A model generated the notes under the pieces. That model was given only the letters and a program-made list of their open reading frames with translations. It ran no database searches and was not told the origin of the DNA. DNA of 57,696 nt. It comes from Paludibacteraceae bacterium. GTDB lineage: Bacteria; Bacteroidota; Bacteroidia; Bacteroidales; Paludibacteraceae. Location: the NCBI GenBank assembly GCA_024401435.1, contig JAKSLB010000019.1, forward strand, positions 1 through 57,696. Reading direction: 5' to 3'. Shown here one piece after another: positions 37,289-48,089 of this stretch (position 1 is the first letter of the stretch; each line of letters begins with the position of its first letter). Made by a program: the position numbers and the translations under genes.

Positions 37289-39694
37289 CTATTTACTAAT
37301 AACGGAAATCGCCGTAACAACGACAGAGCCCATAGTAGCAATAGAGCTAAATAATGAAACAAAGAATGTTGCATTTGCCTTTCCATCATCATTTTTCTCT
37401 GGCTTATTGGGAATAAAAATATGAGATCCAGGTTTCACAGGAGGATAATTTTTAACCCATAAAATATGTCGTGTCGACTTAATCTTCCCATTCGAATATG
37501 CTACATATACACCACTTTTCCTTGCTTTCTTTTCAAATCCACCAGCTCCACGTATATATTTACGCAAAGATGGACCAGAATAAACTTCCATACCAGGAAC
37601 CTGAACAGCACCTGCAATTGTTACAGTTTGCATTGTTTTAGGTACGAAAATAATATCCCCAGCTTCCACATTTAAGTCAGTTTCTGATCCCGGTGTATTC
37701 AATATTTTTTCCAATTTAATACCCACCAAATCCTGTCGGGATTCAATTTCACGTCGCACATCTTCAATATTAGTAACATTATCTGCATTTTTTAACATCA
37801 TCAACAATTCTAAATCGCGACGTTTTTCTGCCTCTGAACGATGTGAACTACGAATTAGAAAAGCACCTTCAGGATATGCATACTGAGATAATCCACTTGC
37901 GCGTGCTATCATATCAGATATTCGTTCCGTTTTACGAGTAATAGCAAATGTTCCCGGTAGTTTCACTTCACCCAAAACCTGAACTGTTCCTAATTGTTCA
38001 TATCCTTCTTTTCGACGAACGGTAATAATATCTTTGGGTTCCAATTTAAACCCTGCATCAGCACCCGACAACTCTCGATCTAATGACAATGCAAACACTT
38101 GAGTTTTTATATCATTGTTTTTAAGGACTTCATCATCTGTAATTATACGTACAACTTCAATTTTTGTCGGATCTGCATCATCTCTAAAACCTCTAGACAA
38201 AAACATTACATCCTTTAATGTGGCATTTTCGTAATATGGAAATGTTCCAGGCGCTAAAACAGCACCATAAACAGATATTTTTTTCTCTGATTCAAAGTCA
38301 TTCTTACCCCCAATCGTTACAATATCCTCTTTCTTCAATAAAAGATTAAACTTTCCATCCATTAAATCTTTTACATTAAATGAAACTATTTCAGGAGTCA
38401 AATCATCTTGAAGACGAACGACTGTCGCACTTTCCATAAACGCGTCCTCTGTTAAACCGTTTGCTTTAGTCACCAAGTCTCGTAAAGACATATTATCCTC
38501 CAAAGCATACGTTCCTGGACGAAACACATTTCCTAAAATTTGAACTCTATTAGTATATTTCTCCAATATTTTATCGATCTGATATACATCACCAGAAATC
38601 GGCATAAACATTCTAAATATTTCTTTGGTTACATCCGCTACACTTTTTTCTCCATTTTCATTACGAGTTACCGAAATACGATCCATATAAGCATCTTCTG
38701 CAAATCCGCCACAATAATCCAACAGATTTTGTAACGTCTCACCTTTTTTCAACTCATATATTCCATCTCGCTTTACAGCACCATTCACAGTCACTCTATT
38801 TTCATAAGGAGGTACTTGTATCACATCTTGATCTTGTAAAGTTATATCACTTGGCATAACCCCCCTCATAAGAAACTCATAGAAATCGACACATGCTATT
38901 TCCTTCCCATTTCTAAGTAACTTTATTGCTCGCATAGAACCATTATCAGAAGGTCCACCACAAGCATTCATAGCATTAAAAACTGAAGAAACCGACGTTA
39001 AAGTATAACTTCCAGGATTTTTCACTTCACCCATAATATACACCTTAATAGATCGTATTCTATTGACCGTGACAGATACGGATGTATGTCCTGAATTGAT
39101 AGAATTATATACACTTGACAATTTCTTTTTTATCACTTTTTCTGCCGACTCTATCGTCATACCACTTACTTGTACCAATCCGACATTCGGTATACGAACA
39201 TTTCCCTCCGAAGACACAGTTAAATCAAACGTCGCTTCTGCCATTCCATATACATCCACATGTAAAACATCATTAGCTCCTATCATGTAATTTCTTGGAG
39301 TAGGCATCGACTGACTAGGTTCAAATGAAACCTTAGACTGACTAAACAAGGAGGCACCATAAATGCGACTTTTTATAGTATTCTCATTCGTAACAGGCAA
39401 ATTAACAACAGGTGTTTCTACCAACTCGGCCGTCTCTGTATTGGTTTCTAATGAATTGATACGATATTTTAACTTTTCCAACTCTGCCGCAGGCATATTC
39501 TTTGCTTTAGCCATACGTTCTACATCAGCCAAAGTATACCCCTTTTCTGTATACTTATTAACAAATTGAGCCAACTGAGTATCTGACAGCTCATCAACCT
39601 TTACTTTATCAATGTTTTGGAAAGAAATCTGTGCCATAGATATCATAACACAAATTACACAAAACACAATCGTTAACAAACTTCGTTTGGACAT
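37289..39694 (-). CDS. SLBB-domain polysaccharide export protein (Wza-like)
   Basis: 801 residues from the ATG at 39694. Signal peptide MSKRSLLTIVFCVICVMISM; the poly-export domain (IGANDVLHVDVYGMAEATFD, GNVRIPNVGLVQVSG) is followed by about six SLBB repeats (IYELKKGETLQNLLDYCGGF, VQVLGEVKLPGTFAI, VTIAGAVQVPGMEVYSG) and a C-terminal hydrophobic segment. It should form the outer-membrane or periplasmic channel for a secreted polysaccharide. No lipobox is seen. The frame extends to 39742, but that codon overlaps the -7 box; the signal peptide begins at 39694. Polymerase and glycosyltransferase genes are not in the window. Confidence 0.9.
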   Translation of the reverse strand: MSKRSLLTIVFCVICVMISMAQISFQNIDKVKVDELSDTQLAQFVNKYTEKGYTLADVERMAKAKNMPAAELEKLKYRINSLETNTETAELVETPVVNLPVTNENTIKSRIYGASLFSQSKVSFEPSQSMPTPRNYMIGANDVLHVDVYGMAEATFDLTVSSEGNVRIPNVGLVQVSGMTIESAEKVIKKKLSSVYNSINSGHTSVSVTVNRIRSIKVYIMGEVKNPGSYTLTSVSSVFNAMNACGGPSDNGSMRAIKLLRNGKEIACVDFYEFLMRGVMPSDITLQDQDVIQVPPYENRVTVNGAVKRDGIYELKKGETLQNLLDYCGGFAEDAYMDRISVTRNENGEKSVADVTKEIFRMFMPISGDVYQIDKILEKYTNRVQILGNVFRPGTYALEDNMSLRDLVTKANGLTEDAFMESATVVRLQDDLTPEIVSFNVKDLMDGKFNLLLKKEDIVTIGGKNDFESEKKISVYGAVLAPGTFPYYENATLKDVMFLSRGFRDDADPTKIEVVRIITDDEVLKNNDIKTQVFALSLDRELSGADAGFKLEPKDIITVRRKEGYEQLGTVQVLGEVKLPGTFAITRKTERISDMIARASGLSQYAYPEGAFLIRSSHRSEAEKRRDLELLMMLKNADNVTNIEDVRREIESRQDLVGIKLEKILNTPGSETDLNVEAGDIIFVPKTMQTVTIAGAVQVPGMEVYSGPSLRKYIRGAGGFEKKARKSGVYVAYSNGKIKSTRHILWVKNYPPVKPGSHIFIPNKPEKNDDGKANATFFVSLFSSIATMGSVVVTAISVISK

Positions 39695-39739
39695 AAAAAT
39701 ATTTTTTACGACGTAAATAAAAATAGACATAATTTCTTG

Positions 39740-39771
39740 CAAAGTTAAATGATATTATTCTTAAATCCAAA
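39740..39771 (-). promoter_or_regulatory. Promoter of the polysaccharide-export/coaBC/recN run
   Basis: On the minus strand TTTG (39768-39771), 20 bases, TAACTTTG (39740-39747): a full consensus match. It sits back to back with the ruvA promoter. Confidence 0.75.
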
Positions 39772-39825
39772 ATTTGAACTTTTAAAATTACTTAGTCAAA
39801 TACCCTCAAAGCAATATTTTTTTCA

Positions 39826-39833
39826 TATATTTG
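39826..39833 (+). promoter_or_regulatory. -7 box of the ruvA-sprA unit
   Basis: TATATTTG fits TAnnTTTG, 44 bases before the ruvA ATG at 39878. No -33 TTTG at the right distance. Confidence 0.5.
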
Positions 39834-39877
39834 CGCTAATTTTTGTTTATTATAATTTCAACTTTAGAAATTCATCT

Positions 39878-40453
39878 ATGTTTGAATATATAAAAGGGAA
39901 AATAACGGACCTTAATCCGACTCAAGCTGTCATAGAAACCCATCAAATAGGGTTTTTAATCAACATATCTTTAAACACTTATTCAGCAATTGAGGGGAAA
40001 GACGAAACAGCTCTATATATTTATGAATCCATTCGAGAAGACGCCTTCGCTCTTTATGGATTTGCCACTAAAGAAGAACGCAATCTCTTTTTATTACTTA
40101 TTTCTGTTTCTGGTGTCGGCGCAAATTCGGCTCGTATGATTCTTTCAACTTATTCCGTCAAAGAATTAGAAATGATCATCAGTACTGAAAATGTTAGTCA
40201 GTTAAAAGGAGTAAAAGGCATCGGAATAAAAACAGCGGAAAGAATTATTGTCGACTTAAAAGACAAAGTGAACCGAGCAGAAGTTGCTTCCTCAGATTCC
40301 TTCAATACAAATAAAGAAGAAGCTATCGCAGCTCTTGTCGTTTTAGGATACAATCAAGCTGCTGCTAATAAGGTTACAGAAGCTATAATTAAAGAAAATT
40401 CAACGATTTCAATAGAAAAATTAATCAAAGAGGCACTAAACAAGCTTCGTTGA
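39878..40453 (+). CDS. ruvA: Holliday junction branch-migration protein RuvA
   Basis: 191 residues, normal length. Binds four-way DNA junctions and recruits the RuvB motor. OB-fold N-terminus (MFEYIKGKITDLNPTQAVIE), helix-hairpin-helix motifs (LISVSGVGANSARMIL, LKGVKGIGIKTAERII) and the C-terminal RuvB-binding three-helix domain (EEAIAALVVLGYNQAAANKV). The frame runs back to 39749 but covers the -7 box, so the ATG at 39878 is used. The stop overlaps the first possible start of sprA. Confidence 0.95.
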   Translation: MFEYIKGKITDLNPTQAVIETHQIGFLINISLNTYSAIEGKDETALYIYESIREDAFALYGFATKEERNLFLLLISVSGVGANSARMILSTYSVKELEMIISTENVSQLKGVKGIGIKTAERIIVDLKDKVNRAEVASSDSFNTNKEEAIAALVVLGYNQAAANKVTEAIIKENSTISIEKLIKEALNKLR

Positions 40454-43400
40454 CGTTATATATCCAAGAAAGATTAAAATTGGAAAAGAAATTTAAATAT
40501 ACAGTCATTATTTTTGCACTACTATGCAGTGTTATAGTAGTACTTTCAGGTTACGCACAGCGTCCAGAAGGAAGAATGTCTCTCAACCCTAGAGCTAGGT
40601 CATCTCAGAATACTCCAAAACGAATTCAACAAGAAGATGACACTCCTCAAGAAGGAAGAATAGACACCATGAAGGGTTTGAAGTTCCCAGTAAAACCTAT
40701 AGAAGCTGTTACTTATGATAATTTTCAAGAACAATCACCCATTGACTTAAAAGATCCTGTAAACATGACCTCTGAAGTGGAATACGATCCTGCAACAGGT
40801 TATTACATTTTTCACAACAGAGTTGGTGATATGGATATCGCAACCCCATTTGTTTTAAGTGAAGACGAATATAGAAATTACGCTCTTCAACAATCCATGA
40901 ATAGCTATTGGGCGGAAAAAGCTAAAACCAATACGGATGGAGGAAACAAATTCACCTTTAGCGACATTCAAATCGGATTAGGTAAAAAGGGAGAAGACAT
41001 CTTCGGACCTGGAGGTGTTCAATTAAAAACACAAGGTTCTGTTGACCTTGATTTCGGATTCACTATTTCAAAACGTGACAATCCAACAATTTCAGAACGT
41101 AACCGTGTCAACACAATTTTTAATTTTGATCCTAAAATTCAACTTTCCGCCACAGGTTCTGTCGGTGACAAAATCAACTTTAACTTAAACTATAATACAG
41201 AAGCATCCTTCGATGCGGATAAAAGTTTAATCAACTTAGGATACAAAGGTGATGAGGATGATATTCTTCAGCGCGTTGAAGCTGGTAATGTGAGTTTACC
41301 TCTTTCTTCTTCCTTAATCAGTGGTAGTACCGACTTATTCGGATTCCGCACAGATCTCCAATTCGGAAAACTAAAAATATCTGCTATCGTCTCTCAACAA
41401 GAATCAGAAAGGAAAACCATTTCGACTGAAGGTGCTCAAACCACAAAATTCGAATTGGTTCCTACAAAATACGAAGAAAATAAACACTTCTTTCTCTCCA
41501 CCTATTTTTATGATCATTATGACGAATGGGCTAAAAATGCTCCAAATCCTCAATCGGGTATCGTTATTAATAAGGTAGAAGTTTGGGTAACCAATACCTC
41601 TTCTAACTCTGCCAACTATACAACAAGAAACATCGTTGCATTAACAGAATTAGGTGAAACTTATGATTCTGACGGAAAATCAGAAAATATTCCGAACAAT
41701 ACGAATGGTGACCTTTATAAAACATTAAGCACTAGTCAAGGTATTCGTGATATTCAATCGGTCTCTTACACATTTAACAATTTCACTTACAATGGTAAGA
41801 GTTTCGAATCTTCCCATGATTACGAGATCCTCAATAGCGCCAGATTGCTTTCTGAATCTGAATATACTTTGAATCCTGAATTAGGTTACATCTCCTTGAA
41901 AAGCACTTCATCATCCGACCATATTATTGCAGTCGCTTATGAATACACCAAAGGAGGAAAAACCTATCGCGTAGGTGAATTAACCACTACAACAGCTGAT
42001 ACCGCAAAAACTTCATCTCAAAACTTATTGGTGAAATTACTTAAAAGTTCCATTCCTGCGCCTTATAATAAAAAACTATGGAATTTAAGTATGCGTAACG
42101 TCTATTCTTTGGGAGCTTTCAATATTCAACAAGACAATTTCAAAGTCGAAATCAAATATTATTTCCAAAGTGATTCGTTAACCTCTTATTTAAACTATAT
42201 TCCAGCTCTTAACAATAAAAACTTATTACAAATATTAAACTTAGACCGCCTCAACAAACGGCAAAACGCTATGCCTGATGGATATTTCGATTATATTCCT
42301 GGCTATACTGTTAACCCGTCTACCGGTCGAATCATCTTCTTATCTACTAGACCTTTTGATACAGGTATTAAAAATGGATATGGCAATCTTCCGAATATAG
42401 AGAAATATACATATCCTGAATTGTACGACTCCACTCTTACTGTAGCTGAACAATACACAGAGAAGAATAAATACTTAATTACCGGAGAATACAGTTCTAC
42501 TTCAGGATCTGAAATCAGACTTGGAGTTACAAATGTGGCAAGAGGTTCTGTTCGTGTTACTGCTGGTGGTAGAACACTTACAGAAGGTTCTGGATATACA
42601 GTTGATTACAACCTTGGTATCGTAAAAATTCTAGATGAAACTGCTTTAGCCTCCAACTCTCCTATCAACGTTTCTGTAGAAAGTGAATCATTCTTCAATA
42701 CGCAAAGGAAGTCACTAATCGGAGCCAATGCAGAATATACATTCTCTGATAAATTTTCTTTGGGTGCCACTATTTTACACCTAAATGAAAAACCTCTTAC
42801 TTCTAAAGTGTCTTTAGGAAGTGAACCTCTTTCCAATACCATTTGGGGTATGAATGGAACCTATAAGACCGATTGGCAATGGCTAACCAGTGCAATTGAC
42901 AAACTTCCACTGATCAATGCTACAGCGCCTTCTTCTTTTGCATTATCTGGAGAGTTCGCTCAATTAATTCCTGGTCATAATAAAGCAGTCAACCAAGATG
43001 ACAAAGCGGGAATCTCCTACATTGATGACTTTGAAGGAACTGAATCAAGTATTAACATCAAAAATCCTTCTTCTTGGGCTTTGGCCAGCACACCAAAGAT
43101 TAGCGACGGACAATTTTACAACAAGCACTTTATTCGTGAAAATGATTCTTACTGGAGCAAATACCTTGACCCAGTAAACCTTTCTAACATTGGTTATGGA
43201 CTGAATCGTTCTCACTTAGCTTGGTACTATATTGATCAAATTTTTACCACTTCCAATGCTAATACTCCTAAATACATCAAGAGTAACAAAGACGATCAAT
43301 TATCTAATCATTATATAAGACAAGCTAACGAAAAAGAAATATATCCTGACAAAGACCAAATCATTGGTGAATCGACCACTCTACAAACGCTTCATTTACA

Positions 43401-46400
43401 TTATTATCCAAAAGAACGTGGTGCATACAATCTAGATGTAGATGGAATGACAGAAGATGGTTACCTTGAAAACCCTAGTAATCGTTGGGCTGGTATCATG
43501 AGAAAATTAGACAATACCAATTTTGAAAATTCTAATATCGAATACTTGGAACTCTGGTTGATGGACCCATTCATTTACGAAACAATGAATACCACATCCG
43601 GTCAATTGGTATTTAACTTAGGTAACATTTCTGAAGATGTTTTGAAAGATGGTCGTAAATCATTCGAAAATGGATTACCTACCTCGCAAAATATGGCTAT
43701 TGTAGACACTACCATCTGGGGTCGTGTTCCTCACCTTACCGCTATCACAGGTTCATTCGACAATGCTTACCTTGCTCAACAAGACTTAGGTCTTGATGGT
43801 CTATCCGACGAAGAGGAATTCACATTCACAGAATCTTACAGAAGATATGCTCAAGCTGTCAAAGAAAAGGTTAGTTCAAAAACTATTTCCAGATGGAATT
43901 CGGCTACATTCTCACCTCTTTCAGACCCTGCTGGCGATAACTTCCATTACTATAGAGGTAACGATTACGATGAAAAAGAATTGAACATTTTCGATTGCTA
44001 CAAATATTATAACGGAACAGAAGGAAACTCAACAGCTTCTGATGATAACGATTACACCTCTACTGCTGTCACAACGCCAGATTGTGAAGATTTAAACAGA
44101 GACAACACACTGAACGAAACTGAGCAATATTACGAATATGTCATCAATATCGATAAAGACATATTTGAAAACGAAACTAATTGGGAAGACAACTTTATTA
44201 CCAACAAAGTTACTTCACTTGTCAAACTTAAGAATGGCACTGAAGATAGTATACGTTGGTATCAACTAAGAATCCCTATCAAAACAAGCAAGAAGCGTGC
44301 AGAAGGTAATATAACAGACTTCAGATCTATCCGTTATATTCGTATGTATATGACAGGATTTGAAGAGGAAGAACACTTACGTATTGGTGAATTACAATTA
44401 GTACGTACTGATTGGAGAGTATACGAAAAGAATGACAGATTGGTCGAGAGTTCTATTGCCAACAAACTACAAGGTACAGGTCGCATCAATATTTCTTCCG
44501 TATGTTACGAAAGTGATGCTCGTAAAAAGCCAGTTGGATATAAATTACCTCCAGGAATCGATCCTACACTAGATCCTAGTCAGGTTCAAGCCACAAAAGA
44601 AAACGAGCAATCAATGGTTCTTCGTATCGATAGTTTGGAACCTAATGACGTACGTGCAGTTTACAAGACCATTAATCTAGACACTCGTCAATACAAGAGA
44701 TTCAAAATGTTTGTTCATGCTGAGGAACTTATCGATGGCGAAGATATTCCAGATAATCGTCTCTATGCATTCGTACGATTCGGTTCTGATTTTACCGACA
44801 ACTACTACGAATATAGAATTCCTTTAAAGATTACACCAGAAGGTGCTATCAACGAAAATGTAATTTGGCCAGAGGTGAACAACTTCGATTTTGCATTCGA
44901 GCAACTCACCAATTTAAAATTGGAAAGAGACAAGAAGAAGAATGCTGGGCAAGTCAGATTTAATGAGCGATATACCAAAATGGATGGCAGAAACACAATG
45001 GCTGTAGTAGGTTCTCCTTCATTTGGGGAAATCACATCTCTTATGATTGGTATCGTTAATGAAGATGATGTCAATCATAGTGCAGAAATCTGGGTGAACG
45101 AAATGAGAATGTCTGGATTTGATGAAGATGGTGGTTGGGCTGCGGTTGCCAACATGGGTATCGTATTTTCTGATTTAGGATCACTCACTGTTGGTGGTCA
45201 AATCGAAACAACTGGATTTGGTAATATTGAAGACAACGTGGCTGATCGGAATCAAGAAGATTACTACGAATACAATATCACAGCTGCTGTTCAATTAGGT
45301 AAACTCTTCCCAGAAAAAGGAAAAGTTAATATGCCTTTTACCTATTCAAGGACTCATCAGATGTCACAACCTAAATACGATCCGCTAAATAGTGATACTG
45401 AACTTGAGAAAACACTTGACAACTATGATGATGAAAATATCAAAGACTCTATCAAAGCTATGTCAAGAACAGACAAAGTTTATCAAAGTTTCTCATTAAA
45501 TAACGTGCGTGTAGGTATTACAAGCAAGAAAGTTCCTTTACCATATGACCCAGCTAACTTTTCTTTCAGTTTAGGATACAATGAAACCAAAGAATCAAAT
45601 CCTGACATTGAATATGAAAAAATAAAGAATTACAAAGGAACATTCAACTATGTATATTCACTTAATCCAAAACCTGTCGAGCCATTCAAAAAGGTAAAAT
45701 GGTTGAAATCAAACAATCTTAAACTGATTAAGGATTTCAATTTCTATTATGCACCTAAAAATGTCTCATTCAGTACCTCTATGACGAGATATTACGAAGA
45801 GATTCAAAATAGGAGTTTCAACTCTCCTATTATCAAAGACACTACATTCCAATATATGTCTTATGATAAGAATTGGCAATGGGATAGAACATCAAATATC
45901 AAGTGGGATTTAACCAGATCTCTCAAATTCTCATTTAGTTCTGCTATGAATTCAGAAATTTCTGAAATCATTAGTACCGATGAAGAAGATGGTAATCGAC
46001 TTGTAAATATTCCTATCAACAAGGAATATCTTCAAGATATAGGTTATTTCGACTGGTACGAGAAATGGAAAGATACCGTTTGGAGTTGTATCAAAGATTT
46101 TGGAGACCCTGTCACATATGAACAGAAATTCTCTGTTTCTTATGCAATTCCTATCAACAAATTACCTCAAATGGATTGGATTACATCCAATGCACAATAT
46201 AGTGCTGATTATCAGTGGGACAAAGGTGCAATACTATCATTAGGAGAAGCTCCTATCACAGGTAACCTTATGAGTAGTCAACGTAACTGGAGTGGTGACG
46301 TTCGTTTCAATTTTGAAACGCTCTATAACAAGTTCCCTTATTTGAAAGAACTTAACAGAAAACTCCAAAAGCCAACCAACACTCTCAAATGGAAAGATGA

Positions 46401-48060
46401 AAGTAAAAACGGAAAAGAGAATGCTCAAAAAGAAAACAAGCCAAAGGTTTACGAAAGAAAGAAATTAAGACTAAAGGCTGGTAACAAAACACGCATTAAC
46501 CACCGTCTTAATTCGACTAAACTTATCGTGACATTAACGGATACCGCTGGTACAAGCATACCATTCAAATACAACGTCGTAGATCCTAACTCAATTTCCA
46601 TTTCAACAAAAGAGGATTACAATAATCTTATACTTACTATCAATAACAATAGTCGAGAAGACAATGCATTTGATAAGATTCGTGACTATAGTATTCGATT
46701 CCTTATGTTAATTAGGAATATCAACATTAACTATAGACAAACGGACGTTCTTGAAGTAAATGGTTATCGACCATTCAGTGGATTCCTTGGTCAGGATAAT
46801 GACAAACCAGGTTATGATTTCACATTCGGTTTCTATAATGTGGATGATTTCCTTAGCCGAGCTTACAACGAAGATTCTCTATTAATTATAAATGAGAATA
46901 TCACCAATCCTATTGTTCATAGTACATCTCAGAATTTGACAGCAAAATCATTGTTAGAACCAATTCCTGGTTTGAAAATTGATTTGAACGCTTCTTGGTA
47001 TAAGAACAATCAAGATGACATATATTATATGTATGGCTATAAAGATGGATGGAACTCGCAAGATGTTGCAGGAAGTTTCTCTCGTACATGTTTACCAATC
47101 AAGACAGCTTTCATTAAGAATTCTGCAGATTCAAAGATCTTCACACAATTCCTAGAAAACAGAAACATTGTGCAAAAAAGAATCTATAATAAAGTAGGTT
47201 ACGAAAACACAAATGGCAAACCTAACTTTGTCAACAAGAGTAGCGCTGATGTACTTATTCCTGCATTCTACGCAGCATATATGGATAAAAATGCATCCAC
47301 AACAGATCTCAACTATGTTCCTGAGGCTAACGTCAAAAGCATGATAACCTCTCTTATTCCGAACTGGAAATTGACTTGCGATGCATTGATGAAGATTCCT
47401 GCAATCAAAAAGAAATTTAAATCCTTTAATATCAACCACACATATAAAAGTACATACAACATCGGTACTTACGAATCTCTAACAGATTGGACTAGTATGT
47501 ACGGAAATGATGTTTATGGAATTTCTGGTGAAAATGAAGACTTCAACTATATCACATCTAAATACGAGGTAAATACAGTTAGCATTAGTGAACAATTTGC
47601 TCCTCTATTTGGTGTTGACGCAAGTTTGAAAAATAGTTTGTCATTCAAATTTGAAGTTAAAAAATCTCGTAACATACAACTTGATATTCCAGGAAACCAA
47701 ATTCTAGAATCTGGTAGTATGGAATATGTCTTTGGTAGTGGATATAGATTTGATGATATCGGAATGATCATTAAAGTTGGAAAAAATCAGAAAAAGGTTA
47801 AAAATGATCTTAACCTTCGTGGAGATGTTGGCTTTAAAAACACAGATGCTTATATCCGTGTAATTGATGATGAATATTCCCAATTAAGTAGTGGTCTTCG
47901 TTCACTTACAATTAAATTATCGGCAGATTACGTACTCAGTGAACGATTAAATGTCAAATTGTATTATGATTGTAAATCCAGTACGCCAAAAGTATCTGAT
48001 GGTTATCCAACAGTTACCAATGATTTCGGAATTGCATTCAAAATCAATCTAACTCGATAA
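40450..48060 (+). CDS. sprA: T9SS outer-membrane translocon SprA (Sov)
   Basis: About 2,530 residues, a little longer than the usual ~2,400. SprA is the large beta-barrel channel through which T9SS cargo crosses the outer membrane. Visible features are a signal peptide (YTVIIFALLCSVIVVLSGYA), the N-terminal SprA region (KFTFSDIQIGLGKKGEDIFG, VQLKTQGSVDLDFGF), the repeated long segments with DFEGTESSINIKNPSSWAL, EYLELWLMDPF and GELQLVRTDWRVY, and a C-terminal barrel strand ending in Arg. No ATG lies before the signal peptide: translation must begin at a TTG (40450, overlapping ruvA, or 40480). Adjacency to ruvA is, as I recall, common in the phylum. Confidence 0.95.
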   Translation: MTLYIQERLKLEKKFKYTVIIFALLCSVIVVLSGYAQRPEGRMSLNPRARSSQNTPKRIQQEDDTPQEGRIDTMKGLKFPVKPIEAVTYDNFQEQSPIDLKDPVNMTSEVEYDPATGYYIFHNRVGDMDIATPFVLSEDEYRNYALQQSMNSYWAEKAKTNTDGGNKFTFSDIQIGLGKKGEDIFGPGGVQLKTQGSVDLDFGFTISKRDNPTISERNRVNTIFNFDPKIQLSATGSVGDKINFNLNYNTEASFDADKSLINLGYKGDEDDILQRVEAGNVSLPLSSSLISGSTDLFGFRTDLQFGKLKISAIVSQQESERKTISTEGAQTTKFELVPTKYEENKHFFLSTYFYDHYDEWAKNAPNPQSGIVINKVEVWVTNTSSNSANYTTRNIVALTELGETYDSDGKSENIPNNTNGDLYKTLSTSQGIRDIQSVSYTFNNFTYNGKSFESSHDYEILNSARLLSESEYTLNPELGYISLKSTSSSDHIIAVAYEYTKGGKTYRVGELTTTTADTAKTSSQNLLVKLLKSSIPAPYNKKLWNLSMRNVYSLGAFNIQQDNFKVEIKYYFQSDSLTSYLNYIPALNNKNLLQILNLDRLNKRQNAMPDGYFDYIPGYTVNPSTGRIIFLSTRPFDTGIKNGYGNLPNIEKYTYPELYDSTLTVAEQYTEKNKYLITGEYSSTSGSEIRLGVTNVARGSVRVTAGGRTLTEGSGYTVDYNLGIVKILDETALASNSPINVSVESESFFNTQRKSLIGANAEYTFSDKFSLGATILHLNEKPLTSKVSLGSEPLSNTIWGMNGTYKTDWQWLTSAIDKLPLINATAPSSFALSGEFAQLIPGHNKAVNQDDKAGISYIDDFEGTESSINIKNPSSWALASTPKISDGQFYNKHFIRENDSYWSKYLDPVNLSNIGYGLNRSHLAWYYIDQIFTTSNANTPKYIKSNKDDQLSNHYIRQANEKEIYPDKDQIIGESTTLQTLHLHYYPKERGAYNLDVDGMTEDGYLENPSNRWAGIMRKLDNTNFENSNIEYLELWLMDPFIYETMNTTSGQLVFNLGNISEDVLKDGRKSFENGLPTSQNMAIVDTTIWGRVPHLTAITGSFDNAYLAQQDLGLDGLSDEEEFTFTESYRRYAQAVKEKVSSKTISRWNSATFSPLSDPAGDNFHYYRGNDYDEKELNIFDCYKYYNGTEGNSTASDDNDYTSTAVTTPDCEDLNRDNTLNETEQYYEYVINIDKDIFENETNWEDNFITNKVTSLVKLKNGTEDSIRWYQLRIPIKTSKKRAEGNITDFRSIRYIRMYMTGFEEEEHLRIGELQLVRTDWRVYEKNDRLVESSIANKLQGTGRINISSVCYESDARKKPVGYKLPPGIDPTLDPSQVQATKENEQSMVLRIDSLEPNDVRAVYKTINLDTRQYKRFKMFVHAEELIDGEDIPDNRLYAFVRFGSDFTDNYYEYRIPLKITPEGAINENVIWPEVNNFDFAFEQLTNLKLERDKKKNAGQVRFNERYTKMDGRNTMAVVGSPSFGEITSLMIGIVNEDDVNHSAEIWVNEMRMSGFDEDGGWAAVANMGIVFSDLGSLTVGGQIETTGFGNIEDNVADRNQEDYYEYNITAAVQLGKLFPEKGKVNMPFTYSRTHQMSQPKYDPLNSDTELEKTLDNYDDENIKDSIKAMSRTDKVYQSFSLNNVRVGITSKKVPLPYDPANFSFSLGYNETKESNPDIEYEKIKNYKGTFNYVYSLNPKPVEPFKKVKWLKSNNLKLIKDFNFYYAPKNVSFSTSMTRYYEEIQNRSFNSPIIKDTTFQYMSYDKNWQWDRTSNIKWDLTRSLKFSFSSAMNSEISEIISTDEEDGNRLVNIPINKEYLQDIGYFDWYEKWKDTVWSCIKDFGDPVTYEQKFSVSYAIPINKLPQMDWITSNAQYSADYQWDKGAILSLGEAPITGNLMSSQRNWSGDVRFNFETLYNKFPYLKELNRKLQKPTNTLKWKDESKNGKENAQKENKPKVYERKKLRLKAGNKTRINHRLNSTKLIVTLTDTAGTSIPFKYNVVDPNSISISTKEDYNNLILTINNNSREDNAFDKIRDYSIRFLMLIRNININYRQTDVLEVNGYRPFSGFLGQDNDKPGYDFTFGFYNVDDFLSRAYNEDSLLIINENITNPIVHSTSQNLTAKSLLEPIPGLKIDLNASWYKNNQDDIYYMYGYKDGWNSQDVAGSFSRTCLPIKTAFIKNSADSKIFTQFLENRNIVQKRIYNKVGYENTNGKPNFVNKSSADVLIPAFYAAYMDKNASTTDLNYVPEANVKSMITSLIPNWKLTCDALMKIPAIKKKFKSFNINHTYKSTYNIGTYESLTDWTSMYGNDVYGISGENEDFNYITSKYEVNTVSISEQFAPLFGVDASLKNSLSFKFEVKKSRNIQLDIPGNQILESGSMEYVFGSGYRFDDIGMIIKVGKNQKKVKNDLNLRGDVGFKNTDAYIRVIDDEYSQLSSGLRSLTIKLSADYVLSERLNVKLYYDCKSSTPKVSDGYPTVTNDFGIAFKINLTR

Positions 48061-48089
48061 AAATTCAGAATAATTAAATTAAAAAAATC

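Noticed and set aside
39749-39877. 43-codon N-terminal extension of ruvA
   Set aside because: It contains the likely -7 box and precedes the conserved first residues of RuvA.
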